A stretch of 64,000 nt of DNA from JBOZRQ01 sp050789255 (GCA_050789255.1 JBOZRQ010000055.1:1-64000); one strand, 5' to 3'. Positions 27,614 to 36,872 are shown, numbered from the stretch's first letter. Numbers and translations: made by a program. Notes: a model not told the origin generated them from the sequence alone.

Positions 27614-28423
27614 CTAGCCCCGGCTGCTGAGGCCAACGATGCGCTTCAGCTTAGCCCAGAAGCCATCGTCCACCTCTAGCTGCATGATGGGTACCTGCTC
27701 GCCCATAAGGCGGCGGGCAATGTTCTGATAGGCCTGACCGGCCCGGCTCTGCTTGTGGTAGACGGCCGGCTCGCCGCGGTTGGTGGACACGATAATGTGC
27801 TCATCCTCCGGGACGATGCCCAGCAGGTCTACCGCCAGCATTTCGAGCATGTCATCGATTTCCAGCATGTCACCGCGGGCGACCATTTTGGGCCGAACAC
27901 GGTTGACAATTAGCATGGCCGGACCCTTGTCCTCCGGCTGGGCGTCCCACAGGCCGATAACGCGGTCCGCGTCGCGCACCGAGGAGACCTCGGGGTTACA
28001 GACGATGATGGCCTTCTGCGCACCGGCAATGGCGTTCTTGAAGCCGTCTTCAATGCCGGCGGGGCAGTCGAGAAGAACGAAGTCGAACTCCCGGGCGAGC
28101 TGCTCGGTGAGCGCCCGCATTTGCTCGGGGGTGACGTCCTTCTTTTCGCGGGTCTGGGCGGCGGCCAGCAGATAGAGGTTGTCGATCCGCTTGTCCTTGA
28201 TCAGCGCCTGCTTCAAGCGGGCGTTGCCCTCAATAACGTCGACCAGGTCGTATACGATGCGGTTCTCCAGGCCCATAACGACGTCAAGGTTGCGCAGCCC
28301 TATGTCGGCGTCAACCAGAACGATTTTGTTGCCAAGCTGGGCCAGCGCAGTCCCCAGGTTGGCCGTGGTGGTTGTTTTGCCAACACCGCCCTTACCTGAG
28401 GTTACAACGACGACCTGTCCCAT
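27614..28423 (-). CDS. minD: Septum-site determining ATPase MinD
   Basis: This 269-residue ParA/MinD ATPase has the deviant Walker A motif SGKGGVGKTTTTANL near residue 10, the switch segment LVDADIGLRNLDVVMGLENR, and DFVLLDCPAGIE. The C-terminus ends in a membrane-targeting amphipathic helix (FWAKLKRIVGL). It binds membrane as an ATP dimer and recruits MinC; MinE releases it. The ATG has GGAGGAACGCGA upstream. It lies in the minCDE operon. Confidence 0.97.
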   Translation of the reverse strand: MGQVVVVTSGKGGVGKTTTTANLGTALAQLGNKIVLVDADIGLRNLDVVMGLENRIVYDLVDVIEGNARLKQALIKDKRIDNLYLLAAAQTREKKDVTPEQMRALTEQLAREFDFVLLDCPAGIEDGFKNAIAGAQKAIIVCNPEVSSVRDADRVIGLWDAQPEDKGPAMLIVNRVRPKMVARGDMLEIDDMLEMLAVDLLGIVPEDEHIIVSTNRGEPAVYHKQSRAGQAYQNIARRLMGEQVPIMQLEVDDGFWAKLKRIVGLSSRG

Positions 28424-28467
28424 TCGCGTTCCTCCTTCGCGCCCACCAGGTCGGGCGCCCCGCTACT

Positions 28468-29151
28468 CTAACGTTTCGACTCTGTGGGCGTTTCGATCAC
28501 AATGATGCCGTCGCGAACCCGAGCGACCTCGGGGAGCGGCTGGGCAGGGTCTTCCTGTGCGTCGGGCGCCCGGCCAATGACCTGAGCGATGCGCAACTGG
28601 GTTGGCCGCAGCTTGGTGGCGGCCACAAAGGCCCCACTGTTGCCTGCACAGCCGGCGTGGGCCACCCCGCGCAACGCACCCATAACTACGATGTGCCCCG
28701 TGGCAATGACTTCAGCGCCGGGATTTACATCCCCCAGAACGATGACGTCCCCCTGATGTCTGACGCTTTGGCCGGAGCGAAGGGTTCGGGTAACCACGAG
28801 CGCCGTTTCCGACTCCTGCAGCAGCGCTGCCGCTGGCAGGGCGGACTGGCGGCGGGCCTGCTCGGCCTCCTTGAGGGCGGCCCGGGCCTCTTCCACGGGG
28901 TCGGGCGCAACGATGACCTGCTTGAGGGTCATGTCAAACTCGGCGAGAACCGAGGTGACAAGCTGTGTATCGTCCGCCGAAAGGGAGCCTTTGGACAACT
29001 GAACCGTGACCTCGTGACCCTTGAAGAATTGACCGGATTGCTTTAACCGAATGTACAGCCGTTGGCAGACTTCAATGAAGTCCTGGTATTCAGGGAGCAA
29101 GATGATTAGCCCGGTTTTGGTGGTGCCGCGGATCACGATGTCTTGGCGCAT
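28468..29151 (-). CDS. minC: Septum-site determining protein MinC
   Basis: This protein of about 227 residues inhibits FtsZ assembly away from mid-cell. The N-terminal domain (IVIRGTTKTGLIILLPE) contacts FtsZ. A charged Ala/Glu linker follows (residues about 88-112). The C-terminal right-handed beta-helix has the MinC signature SGQSVRHQGDVIVLGDVNPG and ATGHIVVMGALRGVAHAG, which binds MinD. ATG 29151 matches the family N-terminus; a GTG four codons upstream is possible, and neither has a strong ribosome binding site. The gene follows a terminator, so it starts the minCDE unit. Confidence 0.94.
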   Translation of the reverse strand: MRQDIVIRGTTKTGLIILLPEYQDFIEVCQRLYIRLKQSGQFFKGHEVTVQLSKGSLSADDTQLVTSVLAEFDMTLKQVIVAPDPVEEARAALKEAEQARRQSALPAAALLQESETALVVTRTLRSGQSVRHQGDVIVLGDVNPGAEVIATGHIVVMGALRGVAHAGCAGNSGAFVAATKLRPTQLRIAQVIGRAPDAQEDPAQPLPEVARVRDGIIVIETPTESKR

Positions 29152-29237
29152 AAAGGTGCTCACAACCCCGATGCGGAGTGGTTTTCCTCTCAGTTAAATT
29201 CTCTTTGGGCTCCGTAACTCCTTCTCACCCATTTACA

Positions 29238-29270
29238 AAAATTGTCGGCGGCAGAAGCCACCGACAATTT
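29238..29270 (-). terminator. Terminator of the PBP2 gene
   Basis: AAATTGTCGG and CCGACAATTT pair, with a partly paired GGC/GCC top. The minus-strand side ends in TTTTTG. Confidence 0.88.
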
Positions 29271-29272
29271 CG

Positions 29273-31222
29273 CTATTCGCCGGAACCTAGGACCCGGTAC
29301 TTGCTCCGCAGAGCGGCCTTATCGTTGGGGAACTCCTTCGGCACGTTGGCCGGGTCGGCCGTGGGCAGCTTCACATTGAAGTAGGCAGCCTCAATGGCAC
29401 GGGCGACAGCCGAAACGTTCGAGCCGTGCGCCGCCTGCTCAATAACGACGGCTACGGCGATCTGCGGATCATTGAGCGGAGCCAGGGAAACGAAGAAGCC
29501 GTAGTCATCACGGGGCGGATTTTCGGCGGAGCCAGTCTTGCCGCCAGTCCGAATCCCCGGCAACGGCCAGATGGCAAAGTCGGAGGTCCCGCCCGGCGGG
29601 CTGTCTACGGCCGCCATGCCCTCAAGGATCACCTGGAGATGCTCGGGCTTGACGTTTACCTTGCCTACTTCTTTCGGGCCGAACTCCTTGACCGTGTTGC
29701 CCTGGCTGTCGATGATCTTCTGTACCAGGTAAGGCTGCATGACCTTGCCCTGGTTGCCGAGGGTAGCCGTGTAGCGGGCAAGCTGCAGCGGGGTGGCCTG
29801 CACGATCTGCCCGATCGCGGCCGAAACGGTGTGACCGACCCCCCAGGGGTCGCCCAACTGCTTCTCCCAAATAGCCACCCGGTTGGCCTCGTCGGGCAGC
29901 AGGCCCCTGCTCTCGGCGCCCAGATCGATGCCGGTCCTGGAGCCGAAGCCGAACTGCTTGGCCATATCGACCAGCTTGTCGACGCCCATGCGGTAGCCCA
30001 TCTCGTAGTAGTAGATGTCGCAGGAACCCTGGAGGGCGCCCACCGTGCTTACGTTTCCGTGGCCATAAGGCGTCCAGTCCTTCGGATTGCCCGCCTTGTC
30101 ATAGACACCGCTGCAGTAAACCGTTTCGTAAGGTCCCACAACGCCGGCAGTGAGAGCTGCGGCGGAGGTCATCATCTTCCAGGTGGAGCCGGGCTGGTAC
30201 GCCTTCTGGGTCGCTCGGTTGATTTCGGGCGTCAGAATCGGGTCCTGAAGCTTCTGATAATCCTCATTCGAAATACCGGTGGCAAACAGGTTGGGGTCGA
30301 AGGCAGGGCGACTCGCCATCGCCAGGACCGCCCCCGTCTTTACATCCATCACCACGACGGCGCCCGCCTTGGCGTTGGGCCATGGCCCGTCGCCGATCAC
30401 GGTGTTCCGAATCCGCCACATGTCCCATTCCAGCGCGCGCTCAGCCACCCGCTGGAGGTTTGCATCAAGCGTGAGCACCAGGCTATTGCCCGGCTGCGGC
30501 GCGACAGTTTGGACCTCGCCCAACGGCTTGAAGTAGTTGTTGATCTCCACCTCACGCTGTCCGGGCTTGCCCCGCAGAACATCCTCATAAAAAACCTCAA
30601 GTCCGGTCTTGCCGATCATCTCGCCGCCAATATAGCCCTTGTCCTGCAGGCTGTTCAGCTCATCGTCGGTGATCTGGCCGACGTAGCCGAGAATATGTGC
30701 GGCCAGATCCTTATGCGGATAGGATCGCACCGCCTGCGGCTGAATCTCCACGCCCGGCAGCTCCTGACGGCGCTCCACGATCATGGCGTACTGCTCCTGC
30801 TTCAGGTCGTTTGTGACCAGCACAGGCTCGTAGAATGCCTGCTGAATTCGCTTCTGCTCAACCCGCTTCTGCAGGTCGGCCAAAGGCACGTTCAGCATGG
30901 TCGATAGACGCTGCAGCACCTCAGGCTGATTGTAATAGGGAAATCGAATGTAAACGGAGTTCGCCGGTCGGTTAATCACCAGCGGCTCCAGATTGCGGTC
31001 GTAGATCGTGCCTCGGGGCGCGAAGATCGGCAGCGTCCGGGTCCGCTGCTCCTCTGCTGCGCTCCGGTACTGATCCTGCTGGCGCATGGTCATGTTGCCC
31101 ATCTGAGCGATCAGGGCAACGAGGGTGACCATGATCATCGCCGTCATGAATCCGGCCCGTCGGTGATGATCCCCCTTCTCCTTGTCGGTGAGATCTCCGG
31201 GGCGCTCGCCAATCTTGGGCAA
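29273..31222 (-). CDS. mrdA: Penicillin-binding protein 2, class B transpeptidase
   Basis: This protein of about 649 residues is the elongasome transpeptidase that partners RodA. After a cytoplasmic tail there is one membrane anchor (FMTAMIMVTLVALIAQMGN). The pedestal domain begins at APRGTIYDRN. The transpeptidase domain has the SxxK motif in PGSTWK near residue 345, GSCDIYYYEMG for the SxN-equivalent, and GGKTGSAE near 560. TTG 31222 is placed 8 bases behind GGAGG. The GTG at 31231 overlaps that ribosome binding site. It follows mreD in the shape operon and ends at a strong terminator. Confidence 0.95.
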   Translation of the reverse strand: MPKIGERPGDLTDKEKGDHHRRAGFMTAMIMVTLVALIAQMGNMTMRQQDQYRSAAEEQRTRTLPIFAPRGTIYDRNLEPLVINRPANSVYIRFPYYNQPEVLQRLSTMLNVPLADLQKRVEQKRIQQAFYEPVLVTNDLKQEQYAMIVERRQELPGVEIQPQAVRSYPHKDLAAHILGYVGQITDDELNSLQDKGYIGGEMIGKTGLEVFYEDVLRGKPGQREVEINNYFKPLGEVQTVAPQPGNSLVLTLDANLQRVAERALEWDMWRIRNTVIGDGPWPNAKAGAVVVMDVKTGAVLAMASRPAFDPNLFATGISNEDYQKLQDPILTPEINRATQKAYQPGSTWKMMTSAAALTAGVVGPYETVYCSGVYDKAGNPKDWTPYGHGNVSTVGALQGSCDIYYYEMGYRMGVDKLVDMAKQFGFGSRTGIDLGAESRGLLPDEANRVAIWEKQLGDPWGVGHTVSAAIGQIVQATPLQLARYTATLGNQGKVMQPYLVQKIIDSQGNTVKEFGPKEVGKVNVKPEHLQVILEGMAAVDSPPGGTSDFAIWPLPGIRTGGKTGSAENPPRDDYGFFVSLAPLNDPQIAVAVVIEQAAHGSNVSAVARAIEAAYFNVKLPTADPANVPKEFPNDKAALRSKYRVLGSGE

Positions 31223-31251
31223 CCTTTGCACCTCCCCCTTAGAAAAACGAA

Positions 31252-31277
31252 GCGGACGGGCCGATTCGGCCCGCCGC
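31252..31277 (-). terminator. Possible attenuator between mreD and mrdA
   Basis: A GC-rich hairpin (CGGGCCG with CGGCCCG, extended with one mismatch) is followed a few bases later by TTTTT on the minus strand. It may reduce read-through from mreBCD into the PBP2 gene. Confidence 0.4.
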
Positions 31278-31279
31278 GA

Positions 31280-31798
31280 CTAACGCCGTCTTAAAATAAT
31301 TGTACCCCGCGGATCTGGTTTGAGGTACAGGTAGTACTTGTAAATACGATTATAAACCAGCGCTGCAAGGACCATGTCATAAAGTGCTGCGGGGAGAATC
31401 GTCGTCCGCAGCGTCTCCACGGCACTGAACTTCCAGCCAAAGACCCACAGCGTCATCCATACCACGGATTGCGTGACCACCGAAGCGACGAAGCCCGCCG
31501 TCGGCGCCAGGAGGATGTTGTCCTTGAAGACCTTTTCCTCCACCACGCCGGACACAAGCCCCACCAGACCGAGCGTAAGCACGTGAAGGCCGATAAACCG
31601 GCCGGTGTTCAGATCGATCAGCAGCCCGCCGAGAACGCCGGCTGCGAGCCCGGTCTGCCACCCGAACAGCAGCCCGTAAGCCAGAACGACCACCAGCAGG
31701 ATGTTCGGAATCACCCCGCCGATCGAGAGGTAGGTTCCCAGCACGGACTGCAGGAGGAACGCGAGCACGAGAATACCGGCAAGCACCCAGTATCTCAC
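31280..31798 (-). CDS. mreD: Rod-shape determining protein MreD
   Basis: This 172-residue integral membrane protein has five or six helices, starting MRYWVLAGILVLAFLLQSVL and including IPNILLVVVLAYGLLFGW and GLLIDLNTGRFIG, the family-typical central segment. It is part of the MreBCD-RodA-PBP2 elongasome. The GTG start overlaps the mreC stop by 4 bases, so translation is coupled. Confidence 0.95.
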   Translation of the reverse strand: MRYWVLAGILVLAFLLQSVLGTYLSIGGVIPNILLVVVLAYGLLFGWQTGLAAGVLGGLLIDLNTGRFIGLHVLTLGLVGLVSGVVEEKVFKDNILLAPTAGFVASVVTQSVVWMTLWVFGWKFSAVETLRTTILPAALYDMVLAALVYNRIYKYYLYLKPDPRGTIILRRR

Positions 31799-32649
31799 GG
31801 AGCGTTCGCCCCCCTGTCACTGTCGGTGGGGGCCAGTACCACGTGGACGACCTCCAGCTTATGAAAGTCGACCGCCGGCCGGATGTTCACGAACTTCTGG
31901 TAGGCGGTGTCGCCGCTGCCGATGCTATCGACCCAGCCGATCAGGAGATCGGCCGGAAGCTTCGCCAATCCGGAGGTGAAGACGGCCTGTCCGACCTGAA
32001 CGGCAGGCTCGCTGGAGAAGAAGGTCATGCGAACGTGGCCGCCCTGCACGGTCTCAATGACACCGAGTTCCCCGGTGGGCGCCACCTTGGAGCCGGCGCC
32101 AAAGCCGCCCTGGCCGAAGCCTGCGTCGATCACCAACTGGACCGTCGCGGTGTACGGCGTGGTGTGGGAAACCTTGCCCACAAGTCCCTGCCAGTTCACG
32201 ACCGCCATGTTCTGCTGAACGCCGTCCCGGCTGCCGCGGTTGATGACCACCGAGCGGTACCAGTTATCCGACGTCCGGCTGATCACCTCGGCGGTGAGCA
32301 GCGGGTACTTCGAGCGCTGCTTCATGGTCAGCTCGCTGCGCAGCTCCTCGTTTTGCCGGGTCAGCACTTCGCTGCGCGCCTGGGACTGGCTCATCTCCTG
32401 AACCTGCTGGCGGAGGCGCTCATTCTCCTCCCGGAGGTTGATCAACTCTCGCGCCGAAGCCCCCACGCCCCGGAACTGGCCAGCCACCCAGCCGGTGGCC
32501 ACCTGGAGGGGGTAGAGCGCCGTGGCAATCATCTTCTCTACAAGGGTCACCTCGGAGCGTTCCTGGGCCGTGGCCGTCATGACCCCGAAGATCAGCACCA
32601 ACACGACCAGGGCCGCTCCGAGGCGGCGCAGCTGTCTATTACTTCTCAT
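31795..32649 (-). CDS. mreC: Rod-shape determining protein MreC
   Basis: This 284-residue bitopic protein has an N-terminal membrane anchor (GAALVVLVLIFGVMTATA), a coiled coil at about residues 65-105 (INLREENERLRQQVQEM), and the periplasmic-type MreC beta-barrel domain with VVINRGSRDGVQQNMAVVN and GLVGKVSHTT. It scaffolds PBP2 and RodA. The ATG start lies 42 bases after mreB. There is no sign of degeneration. Confidence 0.95.
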   Translation of the reverse strand: MRSNRQLRRLGAALVVLVLIFGVMTATAQERSEVTLVEKMIATALYPLQVATGWVAGQFRGVGASARELINLREENERLRQQVQEMSQSQARSEVLTRQNEELRSELTMKQRSKYPLLTAEVISRTSDNWYRSVVINRGSRDGVQQNMAVVNWQGLVGKVSHTTPYTATVQLVIDAGFGQGGFGAGSKVAPTGELGVIETVQGGHVRMTFFSSEPAVQVGQAVFTSGLAKLPADLLIGWVDSIGSGDTAYQKFVNIRPAVDFHKLEVVHVVLAPTDSDRGANAP

Positions 32650-32691
32650 AGGTGATCTATCTCGTCCCCCTGACTACAGGGACCTGCGTTA

Positions 32692-33711
32692 CTAGGACTG
32701 ACGGGTGACCCGCTTGAGGATGTGGATGTCGTCGAGGCACTTGCCGCAGCCCTTGACCACGCACAGCAGCGGCTCGTCGGCCACGTGCACCGGCATGCCG
32801 GTCTCCTTCGAGATCAGGGTGTCAAGGCCACGTAGCAGGGCGCCGCCGCCCGTCATGACGATGCCGCGGTCCATAATGTCGGCCGCGAGCTCAGGCGGGG
32901 TGTTCTCCAGGGTGATCTTGATCGCCTCGACGATGGAGCTAACCGGCTCCTGAATCGCCTTGCGCACCTCGTCGGAGGTGATGCGCAGCGTCCGCGGCAG
33001 ACCGGTGACCAGGTCGCGGCCACGGATCTCCATGGACTCTTCCTTCCCGGTGGGATAGGCAGAGCCGATGGACATCTTCACCTCTTCGCCGGTGCGCTCG
33101 CCGATCAGCATGTTGTAGGTCCGCTTGACCCACTGCACGATCGCCTCGTCCATCTCATCGCCGGCGACGCGGATCGACTTGGCCGTAACCAGGCCGCCCA
33201 GGGAGATGATCGCCACCTCGGTGGTGCCGCCGCCGATGTCGACCACCATGCTGCCGGTGGGCTCCTCAACGGGCAGGCCCGCACCGATGGCAGCCGCCAT
33301 GGGCTCCTCCATCACGTAGGCCTCGCGGGCGCCGGCCTGCAGGGCGGCGTCCTGCACAGCACGACGCTCGACCCCGGTGACGCCGGAGGGAATGCCGATC
33401 ACGACGCGGGGCCGGAAGGGCGCCCGTCGTGGGTAAGCCTTCTGGATGAAGTACTTGAGCATGGTCTGGGTCACGTCAAAGTCGGCGATGACCCCATCCT
33501 TCATGGGGCGGATCGCGATGATGTTGCCGGGGGTGCGGCCGAGCATCTGCTTGGCCTCAGAGCCGACGGCCAGGGGCTCCTTCTTATCGCGGTCGACGGC
33601 GACCACCGACGGCTCCTGGATAACGATGCCGCGGCCCTTCACGAAGACCAGCGTATTGGCGGTTCCAAGGTCAATTCCCATATCGCGCGCAAACATTTGC
33701 CAAAAAGACAC
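32692..33711 (-). CDS. mreB: Actin-like cell-shape protein MreB
   Basis: This 339-residue actin homologue has phosphate-1 MGIDLGTANTLVFV, the connecting and adenosine regions VVDIGGGTTEVAIISLGG, and MTGGGALLRGLD. The N-terminal SFWQMFARD may contribute to membrane binding. It polymerises on the inner membrane and orients wall synthesis. The GTG start lies 35 bases after radC. It belongs to the DUF4321-maf-radC-mreBCD-mrdA operon. Confidence 0.97.
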   Translation of the reverse strand: MSFWQMFARDMGIDLGTANTLVFVKGRGIVIQEPSVVAVDRDKKEPLAVGSEAKQMLGRTPGNIIAIRPMKDGVIADFDVTQTMLKYFIQKAYPRRAPFRPRVVIGIPSGVTGVERRAVQDAALQAGAREAYVMEEPMAAAIGAGLPVEEPTGSMVVDIGGGTTEVAIISLGGLVTAKSIRVAGDEMDEAIVQWVKRTYNMLIGERTGEEVKMSIGSAYPTGKEESMEIRGRDLVTGLPRTLRITSDEVRKAIQEPVSSIVEAIKITLENTPPELAADIMDRGIVMTGGGALLRGLDTLISKETGMPVHVADEPLLCVVKGCGKCLDDIHILKRVTRQS

Positions 33712-33746
33712 CGCACAGTTCCCCTTTCTTCAGCGCAGACAAAAAC

Positions 33747-34460
33747 TTAGGCAAACTCGACGAGACCTCGCTCCCGAAAGCTGGCGTACCCGGGTTTCCC
33801 CCTTCCCACCACGATGTGGTCGAGCACCTCAATGCCCATGAGCTTGCCCGCCTGAATCAGGCGCAGCGTGATCTCACGGTCTTCTCGGCTCGGGGTCGGA
33901 TCGCCGCTGGGATGGTTGTGTGCAAGAATGACAGCGTGGGCGCTTCGCTCAATCGCTTTCTTGAAGATCTCCCTGGGATGAACCAGAGAGGCGGTCAACG
34001 TTCCTTCTGAGATTAATTCTACATCGAGAACGCGATTCTTTGCGTTCAACAAAATTACCTTAAACTGTTCTTTGGTCAACTCAGACATCGTCGGAGATAA
34101 GTATTCGTAAACAGCGCGAGGATTGCTGAGGTCGACGCGCTCCGGCTTAGGATATTGTGCGCGTTGTCCCAGCTGAAGCGCCGCCAGGATCTGTGCAAGT
34201 TTCGCTTCGCCGACCCCTTTGACCACCCTGCGCATCTCGGGGGGCCGCATTTGAAGCAGGTGCGCCAACGGCTGGCCCGGCGTTTTCGACGTACAGTAGT
34301 GCAGAAGCTCTTGTGCCACCTGGAGCGCCGACTTGTCGCGCACGCCGGTGCGCAGCAGAATCGCCACCAACTCGGCGTCGGAAAGCCGCTCGGGCCCCAG
34401 GGCGAGCAGCCGCTCCCGGGGCCGTTCTTCACGGGGCAGGGCCTTCAGCGGAATCGACAC
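33747..34460 (-). CDS. radC: RadC-family JAB/MPN protein
   Basis: This 237-residue protein has an N-terminal helix-hairpin-helix region (about residues 20-105) and a C-terminal JAB domain with AHNHPSGDPTPS near residue 180, the metal-binding JAMM-like motif. RadC proteins were once linked to DNA repair; their true activity is not established. Position between maf and mreB is conserved in Firmicutes. The GTG start lies 28 bases from maf. Confidence 0.94.
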   Translation of the reverse strand: MSIPLKALPREERPRERLLALGPERLSDAELVAILLRTGVRDKSALQVAQELLHYCTSKTPGQPLAHLLQMRPPEMRRVVKGVGEAKLAQILAALQLGQRAQYPKPERVDLSNPRAVYEYLSPTMSELTKEQFKVILLNAKNRVLDVELISEGTLTASLVHPREIFKKAIERSAHAVILAHNHPSGDPTPSREDREITLRLIQAGKLMGIEVLDHIVVGRGKPGYASFRERGLVEFA

Positions 34461-34488
34461 TCCAGATCGCCCCTTTCCGGGGCTTCCC

Positions 34489-35064
34489 TTAGAGAATGTT
34501 TACTCCGAAGTCGGCCAGCATTTGTGCGGTGCGGCATAGTGGAAGCCCCACAACCGTAAAGTAATCGCCAACGATGGATTCGATCAGGGCGGCGCCCCGG
34601 CCCTGAATGCCGTAGGCGCCGGCCTTGTCCATCGGTTCGCCCGAGTCCACGTAGCGTTCGATCTGGGAGCGCGTCAGCGGGCGAAAGCGAACCGCGGTGC
34701 GCTCGTGGGAGACCTGCTCCCGGTCCGGTGCGATGACCGCAACCCCGGTGTAGACCGAGTGTTCCCGACCGGCGAGCCGCTCCAGCATGGAGATCGCATC
34801 CGCACGGTCCTTGGGCTTCCCCAGCACCGTGCCGTCCACCACCACAATGGTGTCCGACCCGATCACCAGGGCGCCGGGCCGCCGAGCGGCCACATCGCGG
34901 GCCTTGATCGCCGCCAGATGCTCCACCAGCTCAGCCGGGGTCATGGGTACAGCCACCTCTTCGGAGACCCCGCTCGGAACGACAGTAAAGGAGACGCCGA
35001 CCTGCGCCAGGAGCTCCTGGCGACGGGGCGACGCCGATGCAAGCACAATCTCCACGAAATCCAC
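34489..35064 (-). CDS. maf: Maf-family nucleotide pyrophosphatase
   Basis: This 191-residue protein begins with the Maf signature LASASPRRQELL and carries GSDTIVVVDGTVLGKP and YGIQGRGAALI. Maf enzymes hydrolyse non-canonical nucleoside triphosphates such as dTTP or UTP or modified bases; overexpression inhibits septation in Bacillus. The GTG start follows the DUF4321 gene by 9 bases. The length and motifs are normal. Confidence 0.95.
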   Translation of the reverse strand: MDFVEIVLASASPRRQELLAQVGVSFTVVPSGVSEEVAVPMTPAELVEHLAAIKARDVAARRPGALVIGSDTIVVVDGTVLGKPKDRADAISMLERLAGREHSVYTGVAVIAPDREQVSHERTAVRFRPLTRSQIERYVDSGEPMDKAGAYGIQGRGAALIESIVGDYFTVVGLPLCRTAQMLADFGVNIL

Positions 35065-35073
35065 CCCTGGGTC

Positions 35074-35313
35074 CTACCCGTGCCGAAGTGCGAGCCACAG
35101 GGCCAAAACCAGCCCGATGGCGCCGCCAATAGATAGCTTTAACTGAAGCCCAAAAGTAATTACGATGAATGCAAGATCCAGATTGCCCGGGCCGACGCTC
35201 AGGGGGAGCGCATTGTTTAGGAAGGGGAGTTGCGACGCAACGGCGGCGCCCAACAGCTGCCCAACCACGCCGCCGATGACGGCCCACATGAAGGCCAACC
35301 AACCACGACTCAC
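35074..35313 (-). CDS. DUF4321 small membrane protein
   Basis: This 79-residue protein has two hydrophobic segments (LAFMWAVIGGVVGQLLGAAVA and LKLSIGGAIGLVLALWLAL). Small DUF4321 proteins are commonly found just ahead of maf in Clostridia; their role is unknown. The GTG start is well supported by GGAGG 7 bases upstream. It is the first gene of the shape operon. Confidence 0.82.
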   Translation of the reverse strand: MSRGWLAFMWAVIGGVVGQLLGAAVASQLPFLNNALPLSVGPGNLDLAFIVITFGLQLKLSIGGAIGLVLALWLALRHG

Positions 35314-35404
35314 AGAGTAGCCTCCTTGACGTGCCGAACCTTCCTGGAGGTATGACGGCCCCCGAATAGACTAGGTTTCGGGTCAAGTAAGGGAAATTCC
35401 TCTG

Positions 35405-35433
35405 CTATAAAGCCGCAGATTTAAGCATAGCAA
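35405..35433 (-). promoter_or_regulatory. Promoter of the maf-radC-mre operon
   Basis: TTGCTA, a 17-base spacer and TTATAG lie about 90 bases upstream of the first gene. The same stretch read on the plus strand offers TATAAA as a -10 for the divergent PIN gene. Confidence 0.5.
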
Positions 35434-35487
35434 AGAAGAGAGACACTGGCAATAACTTCCATCATCATGCATGCGCGGAGGTCACCT

Positions 35488-35871
35488 ATGAGAATCATGC
35501 TGGATACCAACCTCTTCGATCGGATCGCCGACACCCCTGGTTTGACGGAAGCCGTCAACCTGCTCGCCGCGACCAGACAGATCAGCGTCTTCACCACCCC
35601 GATCCAGGAGGAGGAGCTCGCACAGATCACCGACAAGGCCCGGCACCGGCGGCTCGACGCCATCCGGCGCACCGTTCTGCCGATCCCCGACTCGGTCTAC
35701 GCCCCGACCCTCAAGCATCTGAAGGACGCCCTGATCGGGGCCGCTGCGGCCGCCGGTGTCGACGTGCTAGTAACCGAGGATGGCGACTTTGCCCGCCGCG
35801 CCCGCGCCGGCGGCTCCCCTTGCGATGTCTGGAGCTTTGCTGACCTGCAGGCGTTCGTGGGCCGCACATAG
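35488..35871 (+). CDS. PIN-domain-like protein
   Basis: This 127-residue protein starts MRIMLDTNLFDRIA, with Asp6 as the first acidic residue of a PIN fold. It has a central EEEL and a C-terminal VTEDGDFARRA segment carrying the other acidic residues. PIN proteins are metal-dependent RNases and are often VapC-type toxins, but no antitoxin gene is next to it. The ATG is supported by GGAGGTCACCT. It opens a plus-strand block with the rhodanese gene 28 bases downstream. Confidence 0.75.
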   Translation: MRIMLDTNLFDRIADTPGLTEAVNLLAATRQISVFTTPIQEEELAQITDKARHRRLDAIRRTVLPIPDSVYAPTLKHLKDALIGAAAAAGVDVLVTEDGDFARRARAGGSPCDVWSFADLQAFVGRT

Positions 35872-35899
35872 AAGGAGTCTCCCCCAGGAGGGATTCCCC

Positions 35900-36724
35900 A
35901 TGGAGATGCCCAAGCCGCTGGTGACCGCCGATTGGCTCGCTAAGCACCGAAACGACCCGGACCTCGTCATCCTCGACTGCCGCTTCCAGATGGCCGACAC
36001 CAACGCCGGGCGTGCCGCCCACGCCCAGGCTCACATACCCGGTGCCGTCTACCTCCACCTCGACGAAGACCTGTCCGGCCCGCAGCAGGAGCACGGCGGG
36101 CGCCATCCCCTGCCCGACCCGGCCGTCATCGCCCGCAAGCTCGGGCAGGCTGGCATCGGGGACGGCACCCGAGTCGTCGCCTACGACTGGACCGGCGAGC
36201 ATGCCGCCCGGTGCTGGTTCGTACTGCGCTGGCTCGGCCATGCGGACGTGGCTGTGCTGGATGGCGGTTTCAATGCCTGGACCGCAGCCGGCCACCCCAC
36301 CGAGTCCGAGGCGCCGCACCCCACCGAGCGCACCTTCACCCCGCGCCTGCGCCCCGACCTGATCGCCACCATGGAGGATGTCCGGGACCGGCCCGAGGGC
36401 GTGGTCGTCATCGACGCCCGGGCCGTCGAGCGCTACGCCGGCCAGCCCCACCCCCTGGACGCCAAGCAGGGCCACATCCCCGGGGCCCTCAACCGCCCGT
36501 GGCAGGGCGCCCTCGGACCCGGCGGCACCTACCTCCCCGTTGCTGAGCAGGCCGCCCGCTTCGCCGGCATGGCGCCCGACCAGGTGATCCATCACTGTGG
36601 CTCGGGGGTGACCGCCTGCCCCAACCTTCTGGCCATGGAGCTGGCCGGGCTGCACGGCGCCCGCCTCTACGTTGGCAGCTGGAGCGACTGGTGCTCCTAC
36701 CCCGAAAACCGCGTGGAGAAGTAA
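35900..36724 (+). CDS. Two-domain rhodanese (thiosulfate or mercaptopyruvate sulfurtransferase)
   Basis: This 274-residue protein has tandem rhodanese domains. The first has LVILDCRFQ and AHIPGAVYLHLDED but no active cysteine (AYDWTGEHAARC at the loop). The second has VVVIDARAVERY, GHIPGALN and the active-site loop HCGSGVTACPN with Cys near residue 233. The CGSGVTAC loop is common to both sulfurtransferase classes, so the donor is not settled. The ATG has AGGAGGG 8 bases upstream. A terminator follows, so PIN and rhodanese form a short operon. Confidence 0.92.
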   Translation: MEMPKPLVTADWLAKHRNDPDLVILDCRFQMADTNAGRAAHAQAHIPGAVYLHLDEDLSGPQQEHGGRHPLPDPAVIARKLGQAGIGDGTRVVAYDWTGEHAARCWFVLRWLGHADVAVLDGGFNAWTAAGHPTESEAPHPTERTFTPRLRPDLIATMEDVRDRPEGVVVIDARAVERYAGQPHPLDAKQGHIPGALNRPWQGALGPGGTYLPVAEQAARFAGMAPDQVIHHCGSGVTACPNLLAMELAGLHGARLYVGSWSDWCSYPENRVEK

Positions 36725-36736
36725 GACTAGCCCGCC

Positions 36737-36761
36737 AAGCCCTGGCCACGCCAGGGCTTTT
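36737..36761 (+). terminator. Terminator of the rhodanese gene
   Basis: AAGCCCTGGC and GCCAGGGCTT form a 10-bp stem with a 3-base loop, followed by a short T run. Confidence 0.88.
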
Positions 36762-36872
36762 GCCATTGGGCTGAAACCAGGGAGGGTTTCGGCGAAAGGT
36801 ATGGAATAGTCACTCCGACTCGTTGGTTTAGCACCCGTCGTGGCTCGTGGGCATATGCGGGAGGGTGGCAAG

